From the NCBI RefSeq assembly GCF_014651055.1, contig NZ_BMWD01000004.1, positions 27,994 to 91,993 on the forward strand: 64,000 bases of DNA, written 5' to 3'. Position 1 is the first letter of the stretch; each line of letters starts with the position of its first letter. Source of the DNA: Streptomyces fructofermentans (GTDB taxonomy: Bacteria; Actinomycetota; Actinomycetes; Streptomycetales; Streptomycetaceae). Under the pieces are notes generated by a model. The model had not been told where the DNA came from, made no database searches, and was given only the letters and a program-made list of their open reading frames with translations. Of this stretch, positions 1 to 9,519 are shown piece by piece. The translations under genes and the position numbers were made by a program.

Positions 1-285
1 GATGCGCAGTCCACCGTTGCCGAGCTTCTGGACGATCGCGTCGTGGCCGGAGGCCTCTTCCGCGTACTCCTCCGCCTGGCTCACCGAGATGCTGGTCTTC
101 TCGGTGGTGAAGACGGCGCCGCCCTGGAACTCGATGCCCATGTTCAGACCGCGCACCGTCAGGCCGAGGATGGCCGTGATGGTGATCAGGATCGAGACGG
201 CGTACCAGATCTTGCGCTTGCCGACGAAGTCGTAGCCGATCTCGCCGCTGTGGAGCCGGGCGCCGAGGGTGCCGAGTTTCGACAT
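1..285 (-). CDS. secF: Protein translocase subunit SecF (N-terminal part, cut by window edge)
   Basis: This is the first 95 codons of SecF. The rest lies beyond the window start. SecF pairs with SecD in the cytoplasmic membrane and uses the proton gradient to help complete Sec-dependent export. The visible part has a cytoplasmic N-terminus, a first membrane helix at about residues 27-44 and the start of the large external domain, including the family motif GIEFQGG near residues 50-56. The ATG lies one base after the secD stop codon, so the two are surely co-transcribed and probably translationally coupled. Identification is firm from motif and position. Confidence 0.95.
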   Translation of the reverse strand, partial: MSKLGTLGARLHSGEIGYDFVGKRKIWYAVSILITITAILGLTVRGLNMGIEFQGGAVFTTEKTSISVSQAEEYAEEASGHDAIVQKLGNGGLRI

Positions 286-286
286 C

Positions 287-2053
287 TCACGCCTCCTTCG
301 TGTCGACGGGGGCGGACACGCGACGGGTGCGGCGCAGAGGCGGCTTGGCGCCCAGTCGCTTCGGGTCGAGGCCGGACCAGCTGTGGCCCTCCGCGAAGAA
401 CTTCTTGCGGGCGAGGATCGTCATCAGCGGCTTGGTGAAGAAGAAGACGACGACCACGTCGAGCAGGGTGGTCAGACCCAGCGTGAAGGCGAAGCCCTGG
501 ACCTTGCCGACGGTGACGACGAACAGCACCGCGGCGGCGAGGAACGACACGAAGTCGGAGACCAGGATGGTGCGCCGGGCGCGGGGCCAGGCCCGCTCGA
601 CGGCGGGACGCAGGGTGCGGCCCTCGCGGATCTCGTCCCTGATGCGTTCGAAGAACACGATGAACGAGTCCGCCGTGATGCCGATCGCGACGATCGCGCC
701 GCAGACGGCCGGCAGGTTCAGCGCGAAGCCGATGGTCGGGCCGAGCAGCGCCATGATCACGTAGGTCATGACCGCGGAGACCAGCAGCGAGGCGATGGCG
801 ACGATCGACAGGCCGCGGTAGTAGACCACCAGGTAGATGATGACCAGGGCCAGGCCGATGGCGCCGGCGATCAGACCGGCTTCGAGCTGCTCGCCGCCGA
901 GGGCCGCGGTGACGGTGGTGACGCTCGCCTCGGTGAAGGTGAGCGGCAGCGCGCCGTACGACAGCATGTTGGCGAGGTCCTGCGACTCCTGCTGGTCGAA
1001 GCTGCCGGAGATCTCGGCGCTGCCGCCGGTCAGTGCCTGGCTGACGTACGGGTCGGAGACGACCTCACCGTCGAGCACGATGGCGAACTGGTTCTGCGGG
1101 GCCTGGTTCTGCGCGAGCTTGCCGGTGATGCTGGCGAACTTCTTGGACCCCTTGTCCGTGAAGTCCATGGTGACTTTCCAGCCCGCGGCACCCTGGGTGT
1201 CGAACAGGGCCGAGGCCTTGTCGACGTCGGTGCCCTCGACCTCGGCCGGGCCGAGGATGTACTTCTGCCACTGCCCCGAGCCGTTCTGGCCGCAGGCGAC
1301 GGTCGGGTCCTCGGCCTTGGCGCCGTCACCGGCCTTCGCGCGCTCGGTCTTCTTGGTGCAGTCGAGAGCGGTGTACTCCGCCTGGAGCTTCGCGGTCGCC
1401 GGGTCCGCGCTCGCGGACGGCGCGGGGGCGGAGGCCGAGGCGTCCGGGGCGCTCGGCGTGGGCGTGGGGTCGGCCTTCAGCGCGTCGGTGACGGCACGGC
1501 CCTGGGAGGTGGCGCTCGCCGAGGGAGTCGCGGAGGAGGACGAGGTCGCCTTGTCCTTGTCGGCTTCCTTGCCGGTGTCCTTGTCGGAACCCGTGGAGGC
1601 GCTGCTGGAGGCACTGGGCGAGGGGGTGGCCGCCGGGTCGGCGCCCGACACCTCGGTCGCCAGGACGGGGCGGAAGTAGAGCTTGGCGGTGGTGCCGACC
1701 TGGTCCCGGGCCTGCTGGGAGTTCGTCCCCTTGGGGATGTTGACGATGATGTTGCTCTCGCCCTGGGTCTGCACCTCCGCCTCGGAGACGCCCAGACCGT
1801 TGACACGGCGGTTCATGATGTCGACCGCGGTGTTCATGTTGGTCTTGTTGATCGCGTTCTTCTGACCGGGCTCGTTCTTCGCCTGGAGCGTGATGCTCGT
1901 ACCGCCGGCGAGGTCGATGCCGAGTCGCGGCGTCGTGTGCCCGGACGCGAACATGCCACCGGTGAGCGCCACAATGGCGATGAGCATCAGGGCCAAGGTG
2001 CGCCCCGGCCTGCTCTGGGCGCCCTGCTTTCGGCCCTTCTTGGGTGCTGCCAC
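287..2053 (-). CDS. secD: Protein translocase subunit SecD
   Basis: 588 residues, GTG start with a purine-rich site (GGGAG) upstream. SecD is a polytopic RND-like membrane protein that acts with SecF and YajC to pull exported chains through SecYEG. A membrane helix lies at about residues 20-38, followed by the conserved RLGIDLAGG segment and a large external region. Five C-terminal helices start near residue 390. The external region carries a Ser/Pro/Ala/Lys-rich insertion at about residues 137-225 that looks unstructured and is absent from short SecD proteins. The gene is the middle member of yajC-secD-secF. The order and motifs leave little doubt. Confidence 0.96.
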   Translation of the reverse strand: MAAPKKGRKQGAQSRPGRTLALMLIAIVALTGGMFASGHTTPRLGIDLAGGTSITLQAKNEPGQKNAINKTNMNTAVDIMNRRVNGLGVSEAEVQTQGESNIIVNIPKGTNSQQARDQVGTTAKLYFRPVLATEVSGADPAATPSPSASSSASTGSDKDTGKEADKDKATSSSSATPSASATSQGRAVTDALKADPTPTPSAPDASASAPAPSASADPATAKLQAEYTALDCTKKTERAKAGDGAKAEDPTVACGQNGSGQWQKYILGPAEVEGTDVDKASALFDTQGAAGWKVTMDFTDKGSKKFASITGKLAQNQAPQNQFAIVLDGEVVSDPYVSQALTGGSAEISGSFDQQESQDLANMLSYGALPLTFTEASVTTVTAALGGEQLEAGLIAGAIGLALVIIYLVVYYRGLSIVAIASLLVSAVMTYVIMALLGPTIGFALNLPAVCGAIVAIGITADSFIVFFERIRDEIREGRTLRPAVERAWPRARRTILVSDFVSFLAAAVLFVVTVGKVQGFAFTLGLTTLLDVVVVFFFTKPLMTILARKKFFAEGHSWSGLDPKRLGAKPPLRRTRRVSAPVDTKEA

Positions 2054-2194
2054 CTTCTCGTTCTCCCTCTTCGTCCGCCCGGTCTCTCACGTACCTGCGC
2101 GGACGGGCATGAATTGGTGTAGGGGAACCGCGCGGAGCCGCACGTACCGGGACCGCGGTGCGCGAGCGGCGCATCGCGCGGTCACCGGTCGTGG

Positions 2195-2704
2195 TTACTT
2201 CGCGTCGGCCTCGCCGTCGGACTTCTTCAGCTCCGCGCCTTCGACCTTCTTCGGCTCGGCGTCGGCGGCGTCGTCCGCCACGTCCTTCTTGCCGAGGTCG
2301 ATGGGCTGGTCGTCGGAAGCGGCGGCGGGCGCGTCGGTCCCGGTGAGGGAGGAGGCGTCGTCCGGCACGATCGGCGCGTCCGAGGCCGGGACGACGGACT
2401 CGTCCGACTTCAGGTCGTGCTCGACGCCGTGGACGATGCGGTTGTACTCGTCGTCGCTGAGGACGGCGCCGATGGCGTTCTTCGCGAAGAGAAGGTCGAC
2501 GCCCGGGCCTGCGTCAAGGAGGACCGTGTCCTCGTTGACCTCCTTCACCGTCGCGTACATGCCACCGATCGTGCGGACGCCGGAGCCGGGCTGCATGTCG
2601 TTGCGCATCTGCGCAGCCGCTTGCTGCTTCTTCTTGGCCGACCGGGTCATCAGGAACATGGCCCCGATGAGCACGATGAACGGGAGGAGGGTCACGAGAC
2701 TCAC
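2195..2704 (-). CDS. yajC: Preprotein translocase accessory subunit YajC
   Basis: 169 residues, GTG start. A single N-terminal membrane helix (about residues 3-20) is followed by a short Lys-rich stretch and the small YajC core, with the motif GSGVRTIGGMYATV near residues 40-53. The C-terminal half is an acidic Asp/Ala/Ser tail, longer than in enterobacterial YajC (about 110 residues) and probably flexible. It lies 141 bases upstream of secD, consistent with the SecDF-YajC accessory complex. The family call is secure. The role of the tail is unknown. Confidence 0.93.
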   Translation of the reverse strand: MSLVTLLPFIVLIGAMFLMTRSAKKKQQAAAQMRNDMQPGSGVRTIGGMYATVKEVNEDTVLLDAGPGVDLLFAKNAIGAVLSDDEYNRIVHGVEHDLKSDESVVPASDAPIVPDDASSLTGTDAPAAASDDQPIDLGKKDVADDAADAEPKKVEGAELKKSDGEADAK

Positions 2705-2868
2705 GGGTCGGAACTTCCTTCATTCGACCGCGATGGTGAGCGGCCTGATGGATGGGGGTATGTGCGTCGCCGACAACGGCGGCATCGGCGGAGTCTAAGC
2801 GAGTCCGCACTCATGGAACAACGCTCAGCATCGCACCGGGGTTCCTGAGCTCGCGAGCCTCCTCGCCG

Positions 2869-3939
2869 TCACGCCCCGAACAGGTCCTGTTGTCCGTTTC
2901 CACCCGCCGGCCCGGGCGGCGGGGCGAGGCCGAGATGGGTCCACGCTGCCGGTGTGGCCACCCGGCCGCGCGGCGTACGGGCCAGCAGCCCCTCGCGGAC
3001 GAGGAAGGGTTCGGCGACCTCCTCGACCGTCTCGCGCTCCTCCCCCACGGCGACGGCCAGGGTGGAGAGACCGACCGGACCTCCGCCGAAGAGCTTCAGC
3101 AGGGCCTCCAGGACACCCCGGTCGAGGCGGTCCAGACCCCGGCTGTCCACTTCGTACACCGCGAGGGCGGCCTCGGCGATGTCCCGGGTGATGACGCCGT
3201 CCGCCTTGACCTGCGCGTAGTCGCGCACACGGCGCAGCAGCCGGTTGGCGATGCGCGGGGTGCCCCGGGAGCGGCCGGCGATCTCGGCGGCTCCCCCGGT
3301 GTCGATCTCCACGTCGAGCAGGTGGGCGGAGCGGTGGATGACCCGCTCCAGCTCGGGGGGCTCGTAGAACTCCATGTGGGCGGTGAAGCCGAAGCGGTCC
3401 CTCAGCGGGGGCGGCAGCAGGCCCGCGCGCGTGGTGGCGCCGACGAGGGTGAAGGGCGGGAGTTCGAGCGGGATGGCGGTGGCGCCGGGGCCCTTGCCGA
3501 CGATCACGTCGACCCGGAAGTCCTCCATCGCCATGTACAGCATCTCCTCGGCGGGCCGGGACATGCGGTGGATCTCGTCGAGGAAGAGCACCTCGCCCTC
3601 CTGGAGGGAGGAGAGGATCGCGGCGAGGTCGCCCGCGTGCTGGATGGCCGGGCCACTGGTGATCCTGATGGGCGCCTCCATCTCCGCGGCGATGATCATC
3701 GACAGCGTGGTCTTGCCCAGCCCGGGGGCGCCCGAGAGCAGCACGTGGTCGGCGGTGGCGCCCCGCGCGCGTGCGGCGCGCAGGACCAGGTCGAGCTGTT
3801 CGCGGACCTTCTCCTGGCCGATGAACTCGCCGAGGTCCTTCGGGCGCAGCGCCGCCTCGACGGCCTGCTCCTCACGCTCGGCGGACGCGCCGACGAGCCG
3901 CTCGGCGGTCGCTTCGTCGGTCGTGTCGTCCCAGTTCAC
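2869..3939 (-). CDS. ruvB: Holliday junction branch migration ATPase RuvB
   Basis: 356 residues from a GTG at 3939, preceded by GAGGAGAGG. RuvB is the hexameric AAA+ motor that drives branch migration with RuvA. Walker A (GAPGLGKT) is at residues 70-77, Walker B (FLDEIH) at 119-124, sensor 1 (GATTR) at about 167-171, and a winged-helix domain lies at the C-terminus ([13 protein letters not shown]). The open frame continues upstream to 4221, but that part is a translation of a short-period repeat and has no support. The order ruvC-ruvA-ruvB on this strand is the usual one. RuvB is separated from ruvA by a 311-base repeat-bearing spacer. Confidence 0.96.
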   Translation of the reverse strand: MNWDDTTDEATAERLVGASAEREEQAVEAALRPKDLGEFIGQEKVREQLDLVLRAARARGATADHVLLSGAPGLGKTTLSMIIAAEMEAPIRITSGPAIQHAGDLAAILSSLQEGEVLFLDEIHRMSRPAEEMLYMAMEDFRVDVIVGKGPGATAIPLELPPFTLVGATTRAGLLPPPLRDRFGFTAHMEFYEPPELERVIHRSAHLLDVEIDTGGAAEIAGRSRGTPRIANRLLRRVRDYAQVKADGVITRDIAEAALAVYEVDSRGLDRLDRGVLEALLKLFGGGPVGLSTLAVAVGEERETVEEVAEPFLVREGLLARTPRGRVATPAAWTHLGLAPPPGPAGGNGQQDLFGA

Positions 3940-3997
3940 TGTGCCTCTCCTCGCTGTGATGCTCTGCGTCGGCCGTGTCGGCCCTGTCGGCCGCACG

Positions 3998-4092
3998 GGC
4001 TCTCGTGGCTCTCGTGGCTCTCGTGTCGCTCTCGTAGATCTCGTAGATCCCGTGGATCTCGTGGCTCCGGTCGATCTCGTGGATCTCCGGCC
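3998..4092. repeat. 9-nt-period tandem repeat in the ruvA-ruvB spacer
   Basis: The 311-base spacer 3940-4250 between ruvA and ruvB has no gene. Its centre is an imperfect tandem array with a 9-nt period (units such as CTCGTGGCT, CTCGTAGAT, CTCGTGGAT), about ten units long. Just before it is a shorter run of GTCGGCC-type units (3970-3995). Because the period is a multiple of three, it creates an open frame fused to ruvB that encodes Arg-Ser-Thr repeats. The ruvB GTG with its own ribosome site argues against translation of this part. Confidence 0.7.
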
Positions 4093-4250
4093 GGCTCGAC
4101 CTCGTCGGCGTCCGGGGTTCCGGGGGCCGCCCCGGGATGACACAGCATGCGGTGTGCCTCGCGGTGCGGCGGGTCCGGGTCGGACCGGGCAGACCGAGTG
4201 GGGGGCCGTCGGGGCCCGCACGGGCGCGGGGCGGCGCCCGGGCGGGTCCT

Positions 4251-4862
4251 CTAGCGCGCTCTGTTGAGGGTCTGGAGCGCGGCCTTCAGCAGGTGGCCCA
4301 CCTGGGGTGCCCCTTCGGCGGCCTCGGCCTGCGGGGCGACCGCCGCGACCGCCTCATCGGCCTCCCGTGTCGCGTACCCGAGGCCGATGAGCGCGGCGTG
4401 CAGCTGGTCGCGCCAGCCTGCCGTGACGGAGGTGCCGATCGCGGGGCCGCCGGTGCCGAGGGGCTCGCCGAGCCGGTCCTTGAGCTCCAGGAGCAGCTTC
4501 TGGGCGCCCTTCTTGCCGATGCCGGGGACGGCCATCAGGGACTTCTCGTCGGCGGTGGCCACGGCCCGGCGCAGCGCGTCGGGGCTGTGCACGGCGAGCA
4601 TGGCCTGCGCCAGCCGCGGGCCGACGCCGCTCGCGGTCTGCAGCAGCTCGAAGGTCTGCCGCTCGTCCTCGTCCGCGAAGCCGTAGAGCGTCAGCGAGTC
4701 CTCGCGCACGACGAGCGAGGTGGCGAGTCTGGCCTCCCGGCCGGCCCGCAGTCCGGAGAGCGTGTTGGGCGTGCACTGGACGGCGAAGCCGATGCCGCCC
4801 ACCTCGACCACCGCGGAGTCGGGGGCGAGCGCGGCGACCTGGCCGCTGACGAAGGCGATCAT
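4251..4862 (-). CDS. ruvA: Holliday junction branch migration protein RuvA
   Basis: 203 residues, ATG start. RuvA binds the four-way junction as a tetramer and loads RuvB. It has an N-terminal OB-fold (MIAFVSGQV...), two helix-hairpin-helix motifs (ASGVGPRLA near residues 78-86 and [10 protein letters not shown] near 112-121) and a C-terminal three-helix domain that contacts RuvB. Its ATG overlaps the ruvC stop in ATGA, so ruvC and ruvA are translationally coupled. Length and motifs are typical. Confidence 0.96.
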   Translation of the reverse strand: MIAFVSGQVAALAPDSAVVEVGGIGFAVQCTPNTLSGLRAGREARLATSLVVREDSLTLYGFADEDERQTFELLQTASGVGPRLAQAMLAVHSPDALRRAVATADEKSLMAVPGIGKKGAQKLLLELKDRLGEPLGTGGPAIGTSVTAGWRDQLHAALIGLGYATREADEAVAAVAPQAEAAEGAPQVGHLLKAALQTLNRAR

Positions 4863-5404
4863 CGGGTGACCTTCCGTACGGAGAGCTGGGCCTGGCGGTG
4901 CGCGGCGTGCGCCTGCTGGAGGCGGTTCAGCGCCGGGGCGCGCCAGATGTGGCAGATGGCGAGGGCGAGGGCGTCCGCCGCGTCGGCGGGCTTGGGGGGC
5001 GCGTCGAGCCGCAGCAGCCGCGTGACCATGGCACCGACCTGGGCCTTGTCGGCGCGGCCGCTGCCGGTGACGGCGGCCTTGACCTCACTGGGCGTGTGCA
5101 GGGCCACGGGCAGCCCGCGCCGGGACGCGCAGAGCATGGCGACGGCGCTGGCCTGGGCGGTGCCCATCACCGTGCGCACGTTGTGCTGGCTGAACACCCG
5201 CTCCACGGCCACGAATTCGGGCCGGTACTCGTCGAGCCACTGCTCGATGCCCTGTTCGATCGCGACGAGGCGGTGTCCGATCTCCGCGTCGGCGGGCGTC
5301 CTGACGACTCCGACGCCGATCATCGTCAGGGGCCGTCCCGCGACTCCCTCGACGACCCCGACACCGCACCGCGTCAGCCCCGGGTCCACGCCCAGTACGC
5401 GCAT
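4859..5404 (-). CDS. ruvC: Crossover junction endodeoxyribonuclease RuvC
   Basis: 181 residues, ATG start with GGAGGGG upstream. RuvC is the resolvase that cuts Holliday junctions. The four catalytic acids expected for the RNase-H-like fold are visible: D7 (GVDPG), E68 (VAVERVF), D141 and D144 (DAADALA). It is the first gene of ruvC-ruvA-ruvB and overlaps ruvA by four bases. The upstream 118-base gap contains a strong terminator of the preceding yebC gene, so ruvC must have its own promoter just upstream. Confidence 0.96.
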   Translation of the reverse strand: MRVLGVDPGLTRCGVGVVEGVAGRPLTMIGVGVVRTPADAEIGHRLVAIEQGIEQWLDEYRPEFVAVERVFSQHNVRTVMGTAQASAVAMLCASRRGLPVALHTPSEVKAAVTGSGRADKAQVGAMVTRLLRLDAPPKPADAADALALAICHIWRAPALNRLQQAHAAHRQAQLSVRKVTR

Positions 5405-5461
5405 CCCGCCCCTCCTTCGCTCACCTGTTTGTGCAGGCTATCGGCTCGCACCGACAACGCG

Positions 5462-5500
5462 CGGACGGGCCGACGGGAGCGTGTCCCGTCGGCCCGTCCG
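5462..5500 (-). terminator. Intrinsic terminator after yebC
   Basis: Perfect 17-bp inverted repeat (5462-5478 and 5484-5500, GC-rich) with a 5-nt loop, placed 23 bases after the yebC stop codon. It has no long U-tract, as is usual in Streptomyces. Confidence 0.75.
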
Positions 5501-5522
5501 TGGAGACCGGTATGAGCCCGCG

Positions 5523-6275
5523 TCAGGCGTCGACCTTCTCCATGACCTCGTCGCTCACGTCGAAGTTGGCGAAGACGTTCTGCACGTCGTCGCTGTCCTC
5601 GAGGGCGTCGATGAGCTTGAAGATCTTCCGGGCACCCTCCTCGTCGAGCTCGACCTGCATGGTCGGGACGAAGTTGGCGTCGGCCGAGTCGTAGTCGATC
5701 CCGGCCTCCTGGAGCGCGGTGCGCACCGCGACCAGGTCCGTGGCCTCGGACAGGACCTCGAAGGACTCGCCCAGGTCGTTGACCTCCTCGGCGCCCGCGT
5801 CGAGCACCGCGCCGAGGACGTCGTCCTCCGACAGCTCGCCCTTGGGGACGATGACGACGCCCTTGCGGTGGAAGAGGTACGACACCGAGCCGGGGTCGGC
5901 CATGTTCCCGCCGTTGCGGGTCATGGCGACGCGGACGTCGGAGGCGGCCCGGTTGCGGTTGTCGGTGAGGCACTCGATCAGGACCGCGACACCGTTGGGA
6001 CCGTAGCCCTCGTACATGATCGTCTCGTAGTCGGCGCCACCGGCTTCGAGACCGGCTCCGCGCTTGACCGCGGAGTCGATGTTCTTGTTCGGGACCGAGC
6101 TCTTCTTGGCCTTCTGGATGGCGTCGAACAGCGTCGGGTTTCCGGCCGGGTCGGCCCCACCGGTACGGGCCGCGACCTCGATGTTCTTGATCATCTTCGC
6201 GAAGAGCTTGCCGCGCTTGGCGTCGATCACGGCCTTCTTGTGCTTCGTCGTAGCCCATTTAGAGTGGCCGGACAT
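5523..6275 (-). CDS. YebC/PmpR family transcriptional regulator
   Basis: 250 residues, ATG start with AAGGAGA upstream. The N-terminus [14 protein letters not shown] and the segment [12 protein letters not shown] (residues 78-89) are hallmarks of the YebC family. Family members are three-domain cytoplasmic proteins, annotated as DNA-binding regulators. Some are now linked to ribosome function at proline stretches. The gene often sits next to ruvC in bacteria, as here. Length is standard. The family is certain, the precise job in this organism is not. Confidence 0.94.
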   Translation of the reverse strand: MSGHSKWATTKHKKAVIDAKRGKLFAKMIKNIEVAARTGGADPAGNPTLFDAIQKAKKSSVPNKNIDSAVKRGAGLEAGGADYETIMYEGYGPNGVAVLIECLTDNRNRAASDVRVAMTRNGGNMADPGSVSYLFHRKGVVIVPKGELSEDDVLGAVLDAGAEEVNDLGESFEVLSEATDLVAVRTALQEAGIDYDSADANFVPTMQVELDEEGARKIFKLIDALEDSDDVQNVFANFDVSDEVMEKVDA

Positions 6276-6323
6276 CTGCCTGTCTCCTTCGCGTTACCCA
6301 ACTCTTTACGAACCCCAGAGATC

Positions 6324-6929
6324 CTACAAGGACTCCGGCGTCCGGTACGCGCGCACCATGTCGACGAAAAGCGCGTGCACCCGGTGGTCGCCCGTCAGCT
6401 CGGGGTGGAACGAGGTGGCGAGGGCGTTGCCCTGGCGTACGGCGACGATGTGGCCGCCGTGCTCCGCGAGCACCTCGGCCCGCGCTCCCACCGACTCGAC
6501 CCAGGGGGCCCGGATGAAGACGCCCTCGACGGGCTCGCCCTCGACGCCGCGCACCGCGACCGACGCCTCGAAGGACTCGTTCTGACGTCCGAAGGCGTTG
6601 CGGCGCACGATCATGTCGATGCCCCCGACCGTCTCCTGGCCCGAACGCGGGTCGAGGATCTTGTCGGCGAGCATGATCATGCCGGCGCAGCTTCCGTACA
6701 CGGGCATGCCGCCCCGCACGCGCGCGCGAAGGGGCTCCATCAGGCCGAAGAGGACGGCCAGCTTGGAGATGGTGGTGGACTCGCCGCCGGGGATGACGAG
6801 TCCGTCGACCTCGGCGAGTTCCTCGGGGCGCCGCACCGGCCTGGCCACGGCGTCCGCCGCGGCCAGGGCGATGAGGTGCTCCCGTACGTCGCCCTGGAGG
6901 GCCAGGACCCCGATCACAGGAGTGCTCAT
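6324..6929 (-). CDS. pdxT: Pyridoxal 5'-phosphate synthase glutaminase subunit PdxT
   Basis: 201 residues. PdxT is a class I glutamine amidotransferase that hydrolyses glutamine and passes ammonia to PdxS for the ribose-5-phosphate-dependent synthesis of PLP. The motif PGGES lies at residues 47-51, the nucleophile is C81 in GSCAGM, and the His-Glu pair is in SFHPEL near the C-terminus. The ATG is 4 bases downstream of the pdxS stop codon, so the two form a tight operon. Confidence 0.96.
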   Translation of the reverse strand: MSTPVIGVLALQGDVREHLIALAAADAVARPVRRPEELAEVDGLVIPGGESTTISKLAVLFGLMEPLRARVRGGMPVYGSCAGMIMLADKILDPRSGQETVGGIDMIVRRNAFGRQNESFEASVAVRGVEGEPVEGVFIRAPWVESVGARAEVLAEHGGHIVAVRQGNALATSFHPELTGDHRVHALFVDMVRAYRTPESL

Positions 6930-6933
6930 ACGG

Positions 6934-7857
6934 CTACCAGCCGCGGTTGGCGTAGCGCTCGGTCTCGGGGAGGGTGTCGCAGTTGATGCCGACCATGGCC
7001 TCGCCGAGGTTGCGCGACGCGTCCGCGATGATCTTCGGGTCGTCGAAGAAGGTGGTGGCCTTCACGATGGCGGCGGCACGCTTGGCCGGGTCGCCCGACT
7101 TGAAGATGCCGGAGCCGACGAAGACGCCCTCGGCGCCGAGCTGACGCATCAGGGCGGCGTCGGCGGGGGTGGCGACACCGCCGGCGGAGAAGAGGACGAC
7201 CGGCAGCTTGCCCAGCTCGGAGACCTCCTTCACCAGCTCGTACGGGGCGCGCAGCTCCTTGGCGGCGGCGTACAGCTCGTTGTTGTCGTAGCCGCGCAGC
7301 CGGGCGATCTCGTTCTTGATCTGGCGCAGGTGGCGGACGGCCTCGACGACGTTGCCGGTGCCGGCCTCGCCCTTGGAGCGGATCATCGCCGCGCCCTCGG
7401 CGATGCGGCGCAGGGCCTCGCCGAGGTTGGTGGCACCGCAGACGAAGGGGGTCGTGAAGGCGAACTTGTCGGAGTGGTTCACCTCGTCGGCGGGCGTGAG
7501 GACCTCGGACTCGTCGATGTAGTCGACTCCGAGGGACTGCAGGACCTGGGCCTCCACGAAGTGGCCGATGCGCGACTTGGCCATCACCGGGATGGAGACC
7601 GCCTCGATGATCTCCTCGATCATGTTCGGGTCCGACATCCGGGCCACGCCGCCGTCCTTGCGGATGTCCGCGGGCACCCGCTCCAGCGCCATGACGGCGA
7701 CCGCGCCGGCGTCCTCGGCGATCTTCGCCTGCTCGGCGTTGACCACGTCCATGATCACGCCGCCCTTGAGCTGCTCGGCCATGCCGCGCTTCACGCGCGC
7801 GGTGCCGGTGGCAGGGGTGTCGGTGGGCTGGGCGGTGTGGGAGAGCGTGCTGGACAC
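6934..7857 (-). CDS. pdxS: Pyridoxal 5'-phosphate synthase lyase subunit PdxS
   Basis: 307 residues, GTG start with GAGGT upstream. PdxS is the TIM-barrel subunit that condenses ribose 5-phosphate, glyceraldehyde 3-phosphate and ammonia into PLP. Segments [16 protein letters not shown] near residue 23, MAKSRIGHF and [14 protein letters not shown] are classic for the family and cover substrate lysines. It precedes pdxT by 4 bases. A short extended N-terminus (about 20 residues, Thr/Ala-rich) precedes the barrel. Confidence 0.97.
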   Translation of the reverse strand: MSSTLSHTAQPTDTPATGTARVKRGMAEQLKGGVIMDVVNAEQAKIAEDAGAVAVMALERVPADIRKDGGVARMSDPNMIEEIIEAVSIPVMAKSRIGHFVEAQVLQSLGVDYIDESEVLTPADEVNHSDKFAFTTPFVCGATNLGEALRRIAEGAAMIRSKGEAGTGNVVEAVRHLRQIKNEIARLRGYDNNELYAAAKELRAPYELVKEVSELGKLPVVLFSAGGVATPADAALMRQLGAEGVFVGSGIFKSGDPAKRAAAIVKATTFFDDPKIIADASRNLGEAMVGINCDTLPETERYANRGW

Positions 7858-8225
7858 GGGTTGACCTCACTGGGTGGAAGAGGGTTTCTGCAGACACCGA
7901 GGAAACGCCCGCGGACCAGTCCACAGCAAGGGCCAATGGAGAGCCGGTGGCTCATTTTCCTCCGCGGTGGCCACGTTTGCCGTGGTCAGGGAGGTGTCAC
8001 CGGTGCCGCGGGGCACGTCCGCGCGGTCGCAGGCGCGCGCGTGGATCCCCCGCGCGGCGGCGACGCCCCGGTGCGTGCGCCCGACGGGCGGTCCACGCCG
8101 GGCGGATCCGCGCGTACGCCCCGCGTCCACATGTCCGTACGCGCCCGTACGCGTTCCCGGTCGCGCGGCCCGGGCCCGCGCCGACCGGGCCCCGCCGGGC
8201 CGCCGTGAAGCTCAGCGTGCGGGGG
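7858..8225. other. Spacer upstream of pdxS
   Basis: 368 bases without a convincing gene. The first 100 bases should hold the pdxS promoter. A short element GTGGACTGGTCC (minus strand, 7912-7923) is the only notable string, discussed as a weak regulator-site candidate. The part 8000-8220 is plain GC-rich sequence with several CGTACGC-type words. Open frames there are Arg/Pro-rich and not credible. Confidence 0.4.
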
Positions 8226-8771
8226 TCACGTCCCCGGGCGGTCCGCCAGGGCCGTCGGCGGCTCGTCGTCCATCTCGAAGGCGAGCGGGAACGGCGCGTG
8301 CCCGGCCAGCCGGAACCAGCGCACCGTGCGGTGCCGGCGCAGGGCCCGGGCCGCGCGTACGGCGTCGTTGTGGAAGCGCCGTGCCATCGGCACCCTGCGG
8401 ACGGCACGGGCGAGTTCGCCGGCGGCGTCCTCACCGCCCGGGGCCGCCCGGACCGCCTCCATCTGCTGGGCCTCACCGAACACGGCCCGCAGCGCCTGGC
8501 TGAGGTCGCTCTCGGCGACCTCCCTGTTGTCCTCCTCGGCCTGCCTGGCCGCGTGCGCCGCCTCGTAGAGCACGATCGAGGCGGCCGGATCGAGCACCCC
8601 CGCGGTGGCCAACTCCTGCGCGACCGAGGCCCGCCGGAGCAGTTGCGCGTCGAGTGCGGCCCGCGCGGCGTCGATCCGCGAGTGCAGCCGGTCGAGGCGC
8701 CCCGCCGTCCAGCTCAGGTAGAGGCCGATCGCCACGAGGGCGACCACGATCCAGATCAGTGTGGAGGTCAC
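8226..8771 (-). CDS. Membrane-anchored helical protein, LemA-like in layout
   Basis: 181 residues from a GTG at 8771. One N-terminal membrane helix (about residues 4-20) is followed by a long Ala/Arg-rich helical region beginning RLDRLHSRIDAARAALDAQLLRR. That order (anchor, short linker, helix with R-D-A-x2-x-D-x-QL-x-RR) resembles LemA proteins, but the protein is not a clear family member and no catalytic motif is visible. It sits alone between pdxS and the PIM operon on the same strand. Function unknown. Confidence 0.75.
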   Translation of the reverse strand: MTSTLIWIVVALVAIGLYLSWTAGRLDRLHSRIDAARAALDAQLLRRASVAQELATAGVLDPAASIVLYEAAHAARQAEEDNREVAESDLSQALRAVFGEAQQMEAVRAAPGGEDAAGELARAVRRVPMARRFHNDAVRAARALRRHRTVRWFRLAGHAPFPLAFEMDDEPPTALADRPGT

Positions 8772-9197
8772 GGGCGCACAGGCTACCCGTGCGCTCCGGC
8801 GCGCCGCCGCGCCCGCCCGGGCGCCCGGGCTCTCCCGCGGTCCGCCGCGACGGCCGCCGTCGCACCCGCCGTCAGCGGCCCCGGCCACGCGGCACAGGCC
8901 CGCAGCATCCGCCCGCACACCCGCCGGGAAGCCCTCTCGCCCGTACGGGCAACCGCCCTCCCGCGCACCGGAACCAGGCGGGACGACCCGTCGCACCGGC
9001 CCGCCCGGACCGCGCGCACCCGTACGGGACCAGTCCTCGCTCCGTACGGGAGCCGCCCGGGCGCACCTGGCGACGGGGCCTTTCGTCAGGGCTCCGCAAG
9101 TCCTCGGCCGACGCCGGAATCGGCCCGCGCGCGTACGGCCGGGACGGCCCGGCGCAGGGCACCCGCCGCGGACCGCGCATCTGTCCGCGCGACGGCC
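8772..9197. other. Gene-free spacer
   Basis: 426 bases between two minus-strand genes. All open frames are Arg/Pro/Gly-rich on both strands. The palindromic word CCGTACGG and its variants recur several times (for example near 8940, 9018 and 9040). I see no gene, RNA or clear terminator. Confidence 0.4.
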
Positions 9198-9506
9198 TCA
9201 GGGCCCGGTCGGCGGCCCGGCGGCCGGGTCGGCACCCGCGTCCAGCACCGTGAACCTCATGGAGACGATGTCCACCGGTACGGCCTCGATCCGACGGCCC
9301 GTCCGTTCCTCGATCAGCCGTGCCACCGCGAAGAGCCTGACGCGCTCCTCGGGCGTGTGGGCGGGGAAGGTCGTCCGGCCGCTCCCGGCGAGGCGTGCCC
9401 CGATCTCGGCGGCGAACACCGCACGGCAGCGCCGCTCCTCCTCGTCCGTCAGCGGTGTCGTCCCGCCCTGGCCGGGAACATCGCCGATCACGTGTATTTC
9501 CCGCAC
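9198..9506 (-). CDS. Small conserved-looking hypothetical protein downstream of PimA
   Basis: 102 residues from a GTG at 9506, with AGAGAGG upstream. It begins 13 bases after the stop of the PimA-type gene, so it is probably the last gene of the PIM operon. The sequence is soluble, with a regular alternation of helices and strands (LTDEEERRCRAVFAAEIGARL; IEERTGRRIEAVPVDIVSMRF), and has normal high-GC codon use. No known domain was recognised. The reading frame is open further upstream, but that part overlaps pimA out of frame. Confidence 0.7.
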   Translation of the reverse strand: MREIHVIGDVPGQGGTTPLTDEEERRCRAVFAAEIGARLAGSGRTTFPAHTPEERVRLFAVARLIEERTGRRIEAVPVDIVSMRFTVLDAGADPAAGPPTGP

Positions 9507-9519
9507 GCCGTCGCCTCTC

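Noticed and set aside
3940..4221. N-terminal extension of RuvB with Arg/Ser/Thr repeats
   Set aside because: It translates a tandem repeat. The GTG at 3939 has a strong ribosome site and gives the normal RuvB length.
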